6,526 bases of DNA from Coriobacteriia bacterium (GCA_003509825.1 DOMT01000107.1:1-6526); one strand, 5' to 3'; numbered from the stretch's first letter, positions 1 through 6,173 are shown. Notes: generated by a model not told the origin, from the letters alone. Program-made: numbers and translations.

Positions 1-492
1 TCGGGTGTGTTCAAGGATCTGGAGGCTTCGGGTACCGACGTGGTCGAAGAGCTGGCCTTTACCGCCCCCGCAAAAGGCATCGAGCGTGTAGCGAGCAAGC
101 CGTCCGAGGCTTCCTCCGGTGCCGATCTGCAAAAAGCCGAGATCATCCTCTGCGCCGGTCGCGGTTTTGCCGAGGAGGCCGAGCTGGAGCTGATCCGCAA
201 CCTGGCCACGATAATCGGTGGTGAGGTGGCCTGCACCCGTCCGCTCACCGAAGGCATGAACTGGTTCCCCAAGGGTGGCTACCTGGGAGTATCCGGCCTC
301 GAGGTAACGCCGCGCATCTACATCGGCATCGGCGTATCGGGACAGATGCAGCACATGGTGGGCTGTGCCAAAGCGGGCACCATCATCGCCATCAATAAGG
401 ACGAAAACGCGCCGATCTTCGGGCGTGCCGACATCGGTATCTGCGGCGACCTCAAAGAGGTCATCCCCGCACTCGAAGCGGCACTCAACTAA
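1..492 (+). CDS. fixB: Electron transfer flavoprotein alpha subunit FixB, 3' part
   Basis: This is the C-terminal part (163 codons in the window) of an ETF alpha subunit; the reading frame is open to the left edge, so the start lies upstream and the GTG at 7 is only an internal valine. ETF alpha/FixB holds FAD in its C-terminal domain and passes electrons from FixA, or from a dehydrogenase, to FixC. The FAD-domain signature is clear: the segment GVSGQMQHMVG at about 327-359, followed by AGTIIAINKDENAPIF and the ADIGICGDL block near the end, all standard for the family. The CTRPLTEG stretch at about 232-255 matches the FixB/YdiR type rather than the housekeeping beta-oxidation ETF. The next gene, fixC, starts 26 bases after the stop, so the two are probably co-transcribed. 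The family is certain; the FixB subtype rests on the fixCX neighbours. Confidence 0.93.
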   Translation, partial: SGVFKDLEASGTDVVEELAFTAPAKGIERVASKPSEASSGADLQKAEIILCAGRGFAEEAELELIRNLATIIGGEVACTRPLTEGMNWFPKGGYLGVSGLEVTPRIYIGIGVSGQMQHMVGCAKAGTIIAINKDENAPIFGRADIGICGDLKEVIPALEAALN

Positions 493-518
493 CCGATACA
501 TGAAAGAGAGACTACATC

Positions 519-1811
519 ATGGCTGACTGTGATTTTGATGCGATAGTGGTCGGGGCGGGGTGCGCAGGCAGCGTTGCCGCCTATGAGCTGGCCAAAGCAG
601 GTAAGTCTGTGCTGGTGGTGGAGCGCGGCAACAGCGCGGGTGCCAAGAACATGACCGGTGGCCGCCTCTACGCCCACGCACTCAAGGAGGTCTTTCCCGA
701 CTGCTACACCGAGGCGCCGTTTGAGCGTCGCATCACCCATGAGCGCATCTCGATGATGACACCGAACTCCAACATGACCATCGACTTCGGTTCTACGGAG
801 ATGGAGGTTGCCGGACAGGAGTCCTATTCGGTGCTCCGGGCCGATTTCGACCCCTGGCTGGCAGGCAAGGCCGAGGACGCCGGTGCCGAGTTTATCTACG
901 GCATCGCCGTGGAGTCCCTGCTGATGGAAGACGGGCGCGTAAAAGGCATCAAGGCGGGCGAAGACGAGATCACCGCCGAAGTGGTGCTGCTCTGCGACGG
1001 CGTGAACTCGCTGCTCACCGAGGCCGCTGTGGGCTATAAGCGCCCCGACGCTTCCCAGATCGCCGTAGGCATCAAGCAGGTCATCGCGCTGCCCGCCGGC
1101 ACCATCGAGGACCGTGTTCTCGCCGCCGAGGGCGACGGAGCCGCCTGGCTGTTTGTGGGAGATTGCACCCGCGGACGCGTCGGTGGCGGCTTTATGTACA
1201 CCAACAAGGAGTCGATCTCCCTCGGTTTGGTGGCAACGATATCCGATGTTGCCGCCGGCCCCGTCCCCGTCTACCAGATGCTGGAGGACTTCAAGAACCA
1301 CCCGTCGGTGGCGCCGCTGATCAAAGGCGGTAAGGTGGTGGAGCACTCGGGGCACATGGTGCCCGAAGGCGGACTCTCGATGATGCCGCCACTGTGCGCA
1401 GACGGCGTTCTCATCGCCGGGGAATCGGCGATGATGTGCCTCAACCTCGGCTACATGGTGCGTGGTATGGATTTTGCCATCGCCGCCGGCCAACACGCCG
1501 GACGCACAGCTGCCGAGGCCCTTGCGGCAGGTGACACCTCGAAGGTCGCACTCGCCTCCTACCAAAAGGCCCTGGAGGAAAACTTCGTGCTCAAGGACCT
1601 CAGGCAATTCTCCAAGTTTCCGCACTTCATGGAAAACTGCACCCGCCTGTTCAACGAGTATCCGGTGCTCACGCGCGAACTCATGAACGGCATGTTCATC
1701 GTCGACGGCAGCCCCATGAAACCCCTGAAGCAACAGGGCCTTGCCGCCGTTAAGAACGTGGGCATCTTCAATCTAGTCGGCGACGCGATGAAGGGAATGA
1801 AGGCACTATGA
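519..1811 (+). CDS. fixC: FAD-dependent oxidoreductase FixC (ETF-quinone oxidoreductase family)
   Basis: This 430-residue protein is a flavoprotein of the FixC/ETF-QO family, close to the usual FixC length (about 430). It takes electrons from the FixAB ETF and, with FixX, delivers them to quinone or another acceptor at the membrane face. The N-terminus has a Rossmann FAD motif, VVGAGCAGSVAAYELAKAG (about residues 10-28, glycines 12, 14 and 17), ending in the acidic ribose-binding residue in VVERG. A second FAD-contact block lies near LIAGESAMMCLNLGYMVRGMDFAI (residues about 302-325; the glycine- and alanine-rich part is typical). No signal peptide or membrane span is visible. The ATG at 519 gives the family-typical N-terminus and is preceded by a purine-rich GAGAG about 9 bases upstream. 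The stop overlaps the fixX start by 4 bases (ATGA), implying translational coupling. The physiological electron donor and acceptor cannot be told from sequence. Confidence 0.93.
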   Translation: MADCDFDAIVVGAGCAGSVAAYELAKAGKSVLVVERGNSAGAKNMTGGRLYAHALKEVFPDCYTEAPFERRITHERISMMTPNSNMTIDFGSTEMEVAGQESYSVLRADFDPWLAGKAEDAGAEFIYGIAVESLLMEDGRVKGIKAGEDEITAEVVLLCDGVNSLLTEAAVGYKRPDASQIAVGIKQVIALPAGTIEDRVLAAEGDGAAWLFVGDCTRGRVGGGFMYTNKESISLGLVATISDVAAGPVPVYQMLEDFKNHPSVAPLIKGGKVVEHSGHMVPEGGLSMMPPLCADGVLIAGESAMMCLNLGYMVRGMDFAIAAGQHAGRTAAEALAAGDTSKVALASYQKALEENFVLKDLRQFSKFPHFMENCTRLFNEYPVLTRELMNGMFIVDGSPMKPLKQQGLAAVKNVGIFNLVGDAMKGMKAL

Positions 1812-2122
1812 GTCATACAAAAAGCACGGAGCTCACGCCCATCACCGTTAATGTGGACGAGTACCTGGGCCTGAACAAATACGAGGTGGATGAGGAAAAC
1901 CCCCATATCGAGCTGGTGGACGAACCCGAAGACAAGGAGTTTCTCAAACTCATCAAGGTTTGCCCGGCGGCGCTGTACAAAATCGACGCAAGCGGCAAGA
2001 AGCAGTTCGACTACGCCGGCTGCCTGGAATGCGGCACCTGTCGTATCGCTTGCGGGGATAGCATCATCCGTAAGTGGGAGTATCCGCAGCCGACGATGGG
2101 CATCGAGTACCGTTACGGTTAA
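1808..2122 (+). CDS. fixX: Ferredoxin-like protein FixX
   Basis: This 104-residue protein is a FixX-type ferredoxin, the iron-sulfur partner of FixC. The cysteine set is Cys52 in VCPAALY and Cys72, Cys75, Cys78 and Cys82 in CLECGTCRIAC. By family knowledge, Cys52-Pro together with Cys72/75/78 binds one [4Fe-4S] cluster, and Cys82 is left from a second, lost cluster. The ending, EYPQPTMGIEYRYG, is the conserved FixX tail. In mitochondrial ETF-QO the FixC and FixX parts are fused; here they are separate but overlap by 4 bases. The N-terminal 20 residues are variable, and the region from VNVDEYLGLNKYEVDEENPHI onward (residue 14 on) is family-like. It very probably completes a FixABCX complex whose fixA lies left of the window. 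Confidence 0.93.
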   Translation: MSHTKSTELTPITVNVDEYLGLNKYEVDEENPHIELVDEPEDKEFLKLIKVCPAALYKIDASGKKQFDYAGCLECGTCRIACGDSIIRKWEYPQPTMGIEYRYG

Positions 2123-2157
2123 AATAGGGTACATGACAACCTTTTGCTATACACCAA

Positions 2158-2183
2158 GGCTCGGCGATGATTGTCGCCGAGCC
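2158..2183 (+). terminator. Perfect 10-bp G+C-rich hairpin after fixX
   Basis: GGCTCGGCGA at 2158-2167 pairs perfectly with TCGCCGAGCC at 2174-2183 around a 6-base loop (TGATTG). It lies 35 bases after the fixX stop and 26 bases before the next start. No run of T follows on either strand, so it is not a textbook intrinsic terminator. It could be a partial terminator or attenuator between fixX and the hydrolase gene, or an RNA-stabilising 3' hairpin for the fix transcript. The structure is certain; its role is not. Confidence 0.5.
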
Positions 2184-2209
2184 TACGATTATAGAGAGCG
2201 GTAAGAACC

Positions 2210-3202
2210 ATGGCCGTTGAACAGATCCATACAAACCCTTCGATTTACTGTGTAAAGACCCCCCTCATGACCTTCGGACTGGGCTTTGTGAAGAGCTTCT
2301 TCATCCACATCGACGACGAGTGGCTGATGGTATATACCGGGGCTCCCCATGAGGAATCGTACGAGTTGCTTGAAGAGGCCCTGAGTGAGCTTGACATCGA
2401 CAAGTCGAAGTTGCGGGTGTTTCTCACCCACCTTCATTTGGATCACGCGGGGCAGCTTGATCGACTCTTTTCCCAGGGAATCGCTATCTATCTGGGTAAG
2501 ACCGACCTCGCCGTCGCTGAGCCGACTGCGGCTGCGGCGCGAGGTGAGGATATCTACGAGAGGCTGTTGGCCGAGGGGCTTACGGAGGATGTGGCCGATC
2601 AGGGGCGGCGGCTCTATAAAAACCCGCTGTACTTCACGCCCAGGCTCCACAGGTTGCATCTCCTTGAAGACGGCTCGCAGATCACGGTGGGAAATACCGT
2701 CTTTAAAATCCTTGAGCTCAGAGGCCACACCTCCGGACACCTGGCACTCTGGGAACCCGAGAGCGGGCTTTTGTTTTCGGGCGATCACATCCTCTTCGAC
2801 AGACTGTCGGGCCTGCATTGGGATTCGAGCGACGACGACATCATCACGGCCTATGCGAACAGCCTGCTGCGCCTGAAGGAGCTGCCCGTACAAACGGCAC
2901 TCAGCTCCCACGACGAGCAAAACCGGCCGGCGAGCGAGCGTATCGATATCATGATCGAGAAGCGTCGGGTGCGAGCGGAGTCTCTGATCGAACTCATCCG
3001 TGCAACCCCGGGCATCAACTGCAACCGGCTCATCCAGAAGATGAGCTGGAACATCCCCTACGCCGAATGGGAGAGCATCCCCCTGATCCAGCGCTTCTAT
3101 ATAGCCCTGGAAGTAGTTTGCACCCTCGACCACCTGGTAAAAACCGGACGGGCGGAGCGGGATTGCGACGCGGAGGGGCTGTTGCACTACCGGGTCGGGT
3201 AA
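2210..3202 (+). CDS. MBL-fold metallo-hydrolase with C-terminal helical (winged-helix-like) domain
   Basis: This 330-residue protein belongs to the metallo-beta-lactamase superfamily. The di-metal ligands are all visible: THLHLDHAG gives His74, His76, Asp78 and His79; GHTSGH gives His173; FSGDHI gives Asp192; and LSSHDE gives His234. The active site should therefore be intact. The last ~90 residues are predicted helical and end in an ALEVVCTLDHLVKTGRAER stretch, like the small winged-helix C-terminal domain of LACTB2-like and related MBL hydrolases. No signal peptide is visible, so it is probably cytoplasmic. The ATG at 2210 lies 87 bases after fixX in the same direction, behind a hairpin, with only a weak purine-rich site upstream. 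MBL hydrolases of this kind are found beside fix or CoA-transferase genes in anaerobes, which would fit a thioester or lactone substrate, but that is inference. Specific activity: unknown. Confidence 0.85.
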   Translation: MAVEQIHTNPSIYCVKTPLMTFGLGFVKSFFIHIDDEWLMVYTGAPHEESYELLEEALSELDIDKSKLRVFLTHLHLDHAGQLDRLFSQGIAIYLGKTDLAVAEPTAAAARGEDIYERLLAEGLTEDVADQGRRLYKNPLYFTPRLHRLHLLEDGSQITVGNTVFKILELRGHTSGHLALWEPESGLLFSGDHILFDRLSGLHWDSSDDDIITAYANSLLRLKELPVQTALSSHDEQNRPASERIDIMIEKRRVRAESLIELIRATPGINCNRLIQKMSWNIPYAEWESIPLIQRFYIALEVVCTLDHLVKTGRAERDCDAEGLLHYRVG

Positions 3203-3274
3203 ATGGACGAATCTGACGGCCTGCAAAATCCAAGGGCGAAAATGAGCAAAAGAACGTGTGAGGGGCTTGCAGCG
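3203..3274 (+). pseudogene. Possible truncated gene start next to the MBL stop
   Basis: An ATG at 3203 follows the hydrolase TAA with no spacer and opens a 51-codon frame (to 3358). Only its first 24 codons (MDESDGLQNPRAKMSKRTC...) fall outside the opposing gene. The sequence NPRAKMSKRT followed by EGLAA is reminiscent of the first residues of a TetR-type regulator, where the helix would continue, but here the frame runs into antisense of the converging gene. This may be the stump of a fix-operon gene cut by arrival of the toxin/immunity region, or chance. No good ribosome site is seen. The 72 bases also contain no convincing terminator for either converging transcript. Confidence 0.2.
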
Positions 3275-3718
3275 TCATCCGACACGATTCAACTCGATCC
3301 TGGTCCCCAGCCGCATCTCCTTGATATAAGTCAATCTCCTGGAAAACTCGGCCAGTAGTCCAAGCTCCGTGCGTACATAAAAACAGCAGTTGTGCCTGCT
3401 GGGACTTCCTCCGTCTTCCAGCTCCATATACGCCTCGATCCGGACATGTCCCAACCCGTCTTCATGCGATACGGTAAATGATATGCTGGTGGTGCTTCCG
3501 TCCCCCCGCTCCCCACTTTCCCAAAAAACTTCATCTTCAGACAATGAGGTAATTGACTCGAGTTTATCTCTGAGTTCGTCTATCAGCGCGTCATCGACAT
3601 ATACATCCGCCGATGCGGAGATTATCTCCACAGAACAGGTGACTCTTATTTGAAAGAAGCCGTCGTCTTGCCAGATTCGTTCTATAGCGATATTGTCCCG
3701 CACATCACCTTCATGCAT
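3275..3718 (-). CDS. WapI/DUF6228-like protein, candidate immunity protein
   Basis: This small acidic protein has 147 residues from the chosen start. Its pattern is a beta-rich N-terminus (FFQIRVTCSVEIISASADVYVD), then a helix with DALIDELRDKLESI, then GLGHVRIEAYMELE, then CFYVRTELGLLAEFSRRL. This follows the layout of the WapI-type/DUF6228 proteins, which often serve as immunity proteins against secreted toxins; the match is from memory, so the family is tentative. A longer start at 3742 exists, but it has no ribosome site, while the ATG at 3718 has GGAGG at 3727-3731 with 8-base spacing. That start sits in ATGCATGA, overlapping the stop of the preceding gene by 8 bases, a coupled arrangement. 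It is the last gene of the leftward cluster and converges on the MBL hydrolase gene. Cytoplasmic; no signal peptide or membrane segment. Confidence 0.7.
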   Translation of the reverse strand: MHEGDVRDNIAIERIWQDDGFFQIRVTCSVEIISASADVYVDDALIDELRDKLESITSLSEDEVFWESGERGDGSTTSISFTVSHEDGLGHVRIEAYMELEDGGSPSRHNCCFYVRTELGLLAEFSRRLTYIKEMRLGTRIELNRVG

Positions 3719-4319
3719 CACTTTTTCCTCCAAGGCCGTCATTTTTTTGACACACCGTCGAACCGGATTCCGGAAACACTTCCTCCACGTTGCTTTCGAT
3801 CCCCTTGATGCTTCTTACCTCACCCTCCAACCAACGCTCGTGTCTTTCCAACAACAACTCGAACATGTCCTGCGTGTAATACTCCTGTGGAGAAAGCGAA
3901 TTATGACTCCCCTGGATGATGTGCGGACCGTCATCCGGAAAGCCGAGGGTGGCCCATAGGTCGCTCAGTTCGAGTAAGCCCTTGAAATAGTCGCTCGTCA
4001 GTGTCGCCAGGGTTTCACGAACCAGATAAGCCCTCAGTTTTCGCGCCTGTATCGACCGATCCGCATTTTCCCGACGAGACATTTCCCCGAGCACCTCGCA
4101 GACGCTCGCCTCGCCCTCGGAAATGATGAACCGTGCAATCGACTCGTAGCCTGTTTCCATCGTGTCGATACTATCTTCGGCGTATCGCCTTATCTCGTCG
4201 GCAGATATCAATCTGGGCAAGAAATCCCGACCCTCATAACCGATCTTCAGCAACGTCCAATTGATCTTAAACCCGATATCCCGCAGGCTCCGGATGACAT
4301 CGGAAAAATAGGAGGTCAC
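3711..4319 (-). CDS. DUF2247-like protein, candidate immunity protein
   Basis: This 202-residue, largely helical cytoplasmic protein resembles the DUF2247 family. Recognisable blocks are INWTLLKIGYEGRDFLP (residues 19-35), KGLLELSDLWATLGFPDDGPHIIQG (113-137, with the characteristic proline-histidine), SPQEYYT (143-149) and LLERHERWLEGE (156-167). DUF2247 proteins recur in toxin/immunity loci of many bacteria, so an immunity role is inferred from both family and neighbours; no biochemical function is known to me. The start is GTG at 4319, only 4 bases after the TGA of the upstream gene; GGGGTG lies just upstream, and no ATG gives a complete N-terminus. The last ~30 residues (from about 172) look low in conserved sequence and overlap the next gene. 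No signal peptide or membrane span. Confidence 0.75.
   Translation of the reverse strand: MTSYFSDVIRSLRDIGFKINWTLLKIGYEGRDFLPRLISADEIRRYAEDSIDTMETGYESIARFIISEGEASVCEVLGEMSRRENADRSIQARKLRAYLVRETLATLTSDYFKGLLELSDLWATLGFPDDGPHIIQGSHNSLSPQEYYTQDMFELLLERHERWLEGEVRSIKGIESNVEEVFPESGSTVCQKNDGLGGKSDA
3727..3731 (-). promoter_or_regulatory. Ribosome binding site deciding the start at 3718
   Basis: On the minus strand this reads GGAGG followed by AAAAAGTG and the ATG at 3718. It lies inside the last codons of the upstream gene and favours the 147-residue product over the 155-residue one. Confidence 0.65.
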
Positions 4320-4323
4320 TCGT

Positions 4324-4911
4324 TCACCCCAACTTCACAACGCTGATACGTGCGGGAAAAGGTCCAAAGTGGGCTATCTCGAGGTTCACGCCTTGAGATA
4401 GCAGCCTTTTCCTCACCTCCATGTGCCTATACGCATCGGCCAAAGAGTCGTAGAGGCCGTTGGAGTTGAGTTTTCTTGCAACTTCGCGAAACGCGGAGCA
4501 CTCCCCTTCGAGATAATCGGTATCCATCGTCAAATGCGAGAATTCCACACTCGAAACGATATCGTAACCGAGACATTCGACCACCTCCAAAAAGTCACAA
4601 GCCCTTTGGAATTCGGAGGGTGTCTCGATCATCATGATACTCGTCTCGATGCCCGACGCCTCGCAATGCCCGATATATCTTTCAAGGTACTCCCTTTCAG
4701 GCACGACCTCGAGCACGTCCTGAAAGCCGAACCACCTTTCCCAGGCCTCCTTCGTCAACGCGACGGAGATATCATCATCGCATTCCTCCAGTGGCCAGGA
4801 AACAAACTTCCCTATGCCACGATAGCAGGGGTTTCCGGGCGGATACAATTTATTCGGATCATCATAGAGTGCCTTTATCAGATATCCGTTATTAAACACA
4901 TTCTTGGTCAT
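4324..4911 (-). CDS. Uncharacterised 195-residue protein, candidate immunity protein
   Basis: I do not recognise this family. The protein is acidic and soluble-looking, with no signal peptide or membrane span. Visible blocks are an aromatic/proline-rich N-terminal part (KLYPPGNPCYRGIGKFVSWP, residues 21-40), a helical middle (WERWFGFQDVLEVVPEREYLERYIGHCEAS, spread over 58-86), and a C-terminal half with SSVEFSHLTMDTDYLE (120-135) followed by a helix and the strand-like end ARISVVKLG. The ATG at 4911 has GAGG 7 bases upstream. Its stop is 4 bases before the next gene, so these two are surely co-translated. Position in a row of immunity-like genes downstream of a toxin tail is the only argument for an immunity role. 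Confidence 0.75.
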   Translation of the reverse strand: MTKNVFNNGYLIKALYDDPNKLYPPGNPCYRGIGKFVSWPLEECDDDISVALTKEAWERWFGFQDVLEVVPEREYLERYIGHCEASGIETSIMMIETPSEFQRACDFLEVVECLGYDIVSSVEFSHLTMDTDYLEGECSAFREVARKLNSNGLYDSLADAYRHMEVRKRLLSQGVNLEIAHFGPFPARISVVKLG

Positions 4912-4946
4912 ATCTTTGCCTCTATTCCGGGAAAATCGGATATGAT

Positions 4947-4982
4947 TTACAGCAGCGTCTCACACTCTTCCTTCGGTGTCAT
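4947..4982 (-). pseudogene. 11-codon ORF with strong RBS, likely stump of a lost gene
   Basis: The minus strand reads GGAAAGGA, 6 bases, then ATG and 11 codons (MTPKEECETLL) and TAA. The ribosome site is better than that of the full gene following it. MTPKEECETLL resembles, from memory, the first residues of small immunity-type proteins that go on with a helix after LL; shifting one base past the stop gives no long continuation. The most likely reading is the 5' stump of a deleted immunity gene; a leader peptide for the next gene, 35 bases downstream, is the alternative. Confidence 0.35.
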
Positions 4983-5002
4983 ATCGATTCCTTTCCGGAG
5001 TA

Positions 5003-5701
5003 TTACGGCTGCATATCGTCTTTCGCATTCTTTTCCTTTTGTTTATCCAGCTTCTTCAACGCTGCGCGTGAGTATTTCCTCCAACCGGGGTGTTTGTCGT
5101 TTTCGAAGCGCTCGAAATAGGGGCGAAACTCCTCCCGCTTGAAGTCACCCAAAGCAGTGATCGCGTGGAGTCTCACCTCCTCGTCTTCAAGCAAGTCGAT
5201 CAGGATAGGGACGGCCTTTTCCACCCTGAGCTTGCCGATGAGCATGACGATCATCCGCCTACTCGTCCCGAATGCAGGCTCGATAATAATCTTCAAATAG
5301 TCGTCGACATGCTTTTTTGAGCGGATTTCATAGAGACAGTTACCCGCCTCCCAGAGAGCCTTGTCAGGCTGCATGGGATCGAAACTTTCGAGCAGGAGAG
5401 GAACGAGTTCCTCGAATCCCTTATGGGAGAAATAACTTAAAAATGTCTTTCTATCATTTTGACTCTCTGCCTTTCGATAATATTTGGCTACAATCGGAAG
5501 TAGCGTTTCCTTATATTCAGGCATAAATCCCTCTGTCTGGCTGAGCACCTCGAACTCGAACCCGAGTTCCCGCAAATCATTTTCGAACTGCAGGGTTAGC
5601 GCATCCGGGTGTTCGGCGTAATATCTCTCGTTTGCCTCTTTCTCCATTTCAATCCACTGTTTGACTATCTGCGGAAACTGGCTTACATCCTTTCGTCCCA
5701 T
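5003..5701 (-). CDS. HEAT-repeat protein, candidate immunity protein
   Basis: This 232-residue cytoplasmic protein is mostly alpha-helical. The C-terminal half shows HEAT/PBS-lyase-type repeats: RRMIVMLIGKLRVEKAVPILIDLLED (about 148-173), EEVRLHAITALGDFKREEFRPYFERFEND (about 174-202) and HPGWRKYSRAALKKLDKQ (about 204-221). Weaker helical pairs run from about 85 to 140 (KGFEELVPLLLESF and neighbours). The last dozen residues are a charged tail. HEAT solenoids bind proteins, and such small HEAT proteins are frequent as immunity proteins in polymorphic-toxin loci; that role here is inferred from the location. The start ATG at 5701 has AAAGGAAAGG 8 bases upstream, overlapping the stop codon of the toxin-like remnant before it. 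This suggests it was once translated right behind that toxin and is the partner of the lost toxin rather than of the present one. Confidence 0.82.
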   Translation of the reverse strand: MGRKDVSQFPQIVKQWIEMEKEANERYYAEHPDALTLQFENDLRELGFEFEVLSQTEGFMPEYKETLLPIVAKYYRKAESQNDRKTFLSYFSHKGFEELVPLLLESFDPMQPDKALWEAGNCLYEIRSKKHVDDYLKIIIEPAFGTSRRMIVMLIGKLRVEKAVPILIDLLEDEEVRLHAITALGDFKREEFRPYFERFENDKHPGWRKYSRAALKKLDKQKEKNAKDDMQP

Positions 5702-5709
5702 GCAAATTA

Positions 5710-5719
5710 CCTTTCCTTT
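5710..5719 (-). promoter_or_regulatory. Ribosome binding site of the HEAT-repeat gene
   Basis: On the minus strand AAAGGAAAGG is followed by 8 bases and the ATG at 5701. It overlaps the TAA (5718-5720) that closes the toxin-like remnant, the usual toxin-to-immunity junction. Confidence 0.6.
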
Positions 5720-5849
5720 AGGGGATCGGAAATACCTTTATCGATCCGTTGTTCACCATCTGCTGCGGCGGACCGGACATCGATGTGCTGACAACCTCTC
5801 TCGGGGCGAATCCGACAATCACGGCTGACACAAACTCCCTGACCAGGAC
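5718..5849 (-). pseudogene. Remnant of the C-terminal end of an older toxin domain
   Basis: The 132 bases between the EF-Tu-like gene and the HEAT gene are open in one minus-strand frame, with 43 sense codons and a TAA. The translation contains EFVSAVIVGFAPREVV and ends NNGSIKVFPIP. The active toxin at the right edge has TIVSARIPTSTLNQ and ends GTIKIFP, so the two tails share the VSA element and the G-(S/T)-I-K-(V/I)-F-P ending. This looks like the last strands of a replaced toxin tip, left behind when a new tip plus its immunity gene was inserted upstream. It has no start or ribosome site of its own. It lies in the same frame as the EF-Tu-like gene, directly after that gene's TGA. The similarity is short and judged by eye. 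Confidence 0.5.
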
Positions 5850-6155
5850 TCATCTCTCCAAGACCGGATTGAAAATCTTGGTGACGGTCGCATGTCCGAC
5901 AACCCGTTCGCCCTCCTGAATGCGGATCGTCTTACCCACCCACAGACAGGCGGGGTAAAACTCGGGGGTGATGAAGGTTATCGTTCCCGTCGCCCGCCCG
6001 TCGACGGGAACCTCATCCACTCCGTAGTAATGATGGACGCCCGACGTGAGATACGACTCATTGACCTGGTGTTGGGGACGATAGCCGTTCCGAGCAGGAT
6101 TTCGGCGCGTACCGTTAAACTCGAACTCCACCTCTACATCAGGATACTTATTCAT
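5850..6155 (-). CDS. Free-standing EF-Tu domain III-like protein, candidate cognate immunity protein
   Basis: This 101-residue protein resembles the C-terminal beta-barrel (domain III) of elongation factor Tu, without the GTPase domain or domain II. Landmarks: DVEVEFEF at 6-13; NGYRPQHQV at 23-31, matching the YRPQFYF strand of EF-Tu; the acidic turn and TGTITFITPEFYPA (56-69), matching the GD-N-x-x-x-x-L-x-x-P-I region; and IRIQEGERVVGHATVTKI (77-94), matching the F-A-I-R-E-G-G-R-T-V-G-A-G ending. Domain III is where EF-Tu contacts tRNA and EF-Ts, so this protein cannot be a GTPase. Small stand-alone proteins of this kind exist in other bacteria with no function known to me. It begins 18 bases after the toxin stop with an excellent ribosome site, the position of the cognate immunity gene. 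A role as inhibitor, or as EF-Tu decoy for a toxin that uses or attacks EF-Tu, is inference. Confidence 0.8.
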   Translation of the reverse strand: MNKYPDVEVEFEFNGTRRNPARNGYRPQHQVNESYLTSGVHHYYGVDEVPVDGRATGTITFITPEFYPACLWVGKTIRIQEGERVVGHATVTKIFNPVLER

Positions 6156-6160
6156 AAAAC

Positions 6161-6168
6161 TCCTCCTT
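6161..6168 (-). promoter_or_regulatory. Strong ribosome binding site of the EF-Tu-like gene
   Basis: AAGGAGGA on the minus strand, 5 bases before the ATG at 6155 and 5 bases after the toxin stop. It is the strongest ribosome site in the window, consistent with abundant production of an immunity protein. Confidence 0.75.
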
Positions 6169-6173
6169 CACCC

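Noticed and set aside
489..1733. 414-codon open frame on the minus strand opposite fixC
   Set aside because: Shadow of a high-G+C gene; the translation is histidine- and glycine-rich with no recognisable domain, and fixC on the other strand is certain.
2189..2194. TTATAG as a -10 promoter element before the MBL gene
   Set aside because: No -35 element at the right distance; the position is occupied by the G+C hairpin.
2189..3226. 345-codon open frame on the minus strand opposite the MBL gene
   Set aside because: No domain and no ribosome site, while the opposing strand has a full set of MBL metal-binding motifs.
3223..3272. CTGCAA...TTGCAG as a bidirectional terminator between the converging genes
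   Set aside because: Only 6 pairs with a loop of about 38 bases and no T-tract.
3719..3742. Upstream ATG at 3742 as the start of the WapI-like gene
   Set aside because: No ribosome site before it, and it would overlap the preceding gene by 32 bases; the ATG at 3718 with GGAGG is better.
4423..5142. 239-codon open frame on the plus strand
   Set aside because: Crosses two well-spaced minus-strand genes and their gap; the composition is irregular and it has no domain or ribosome site.
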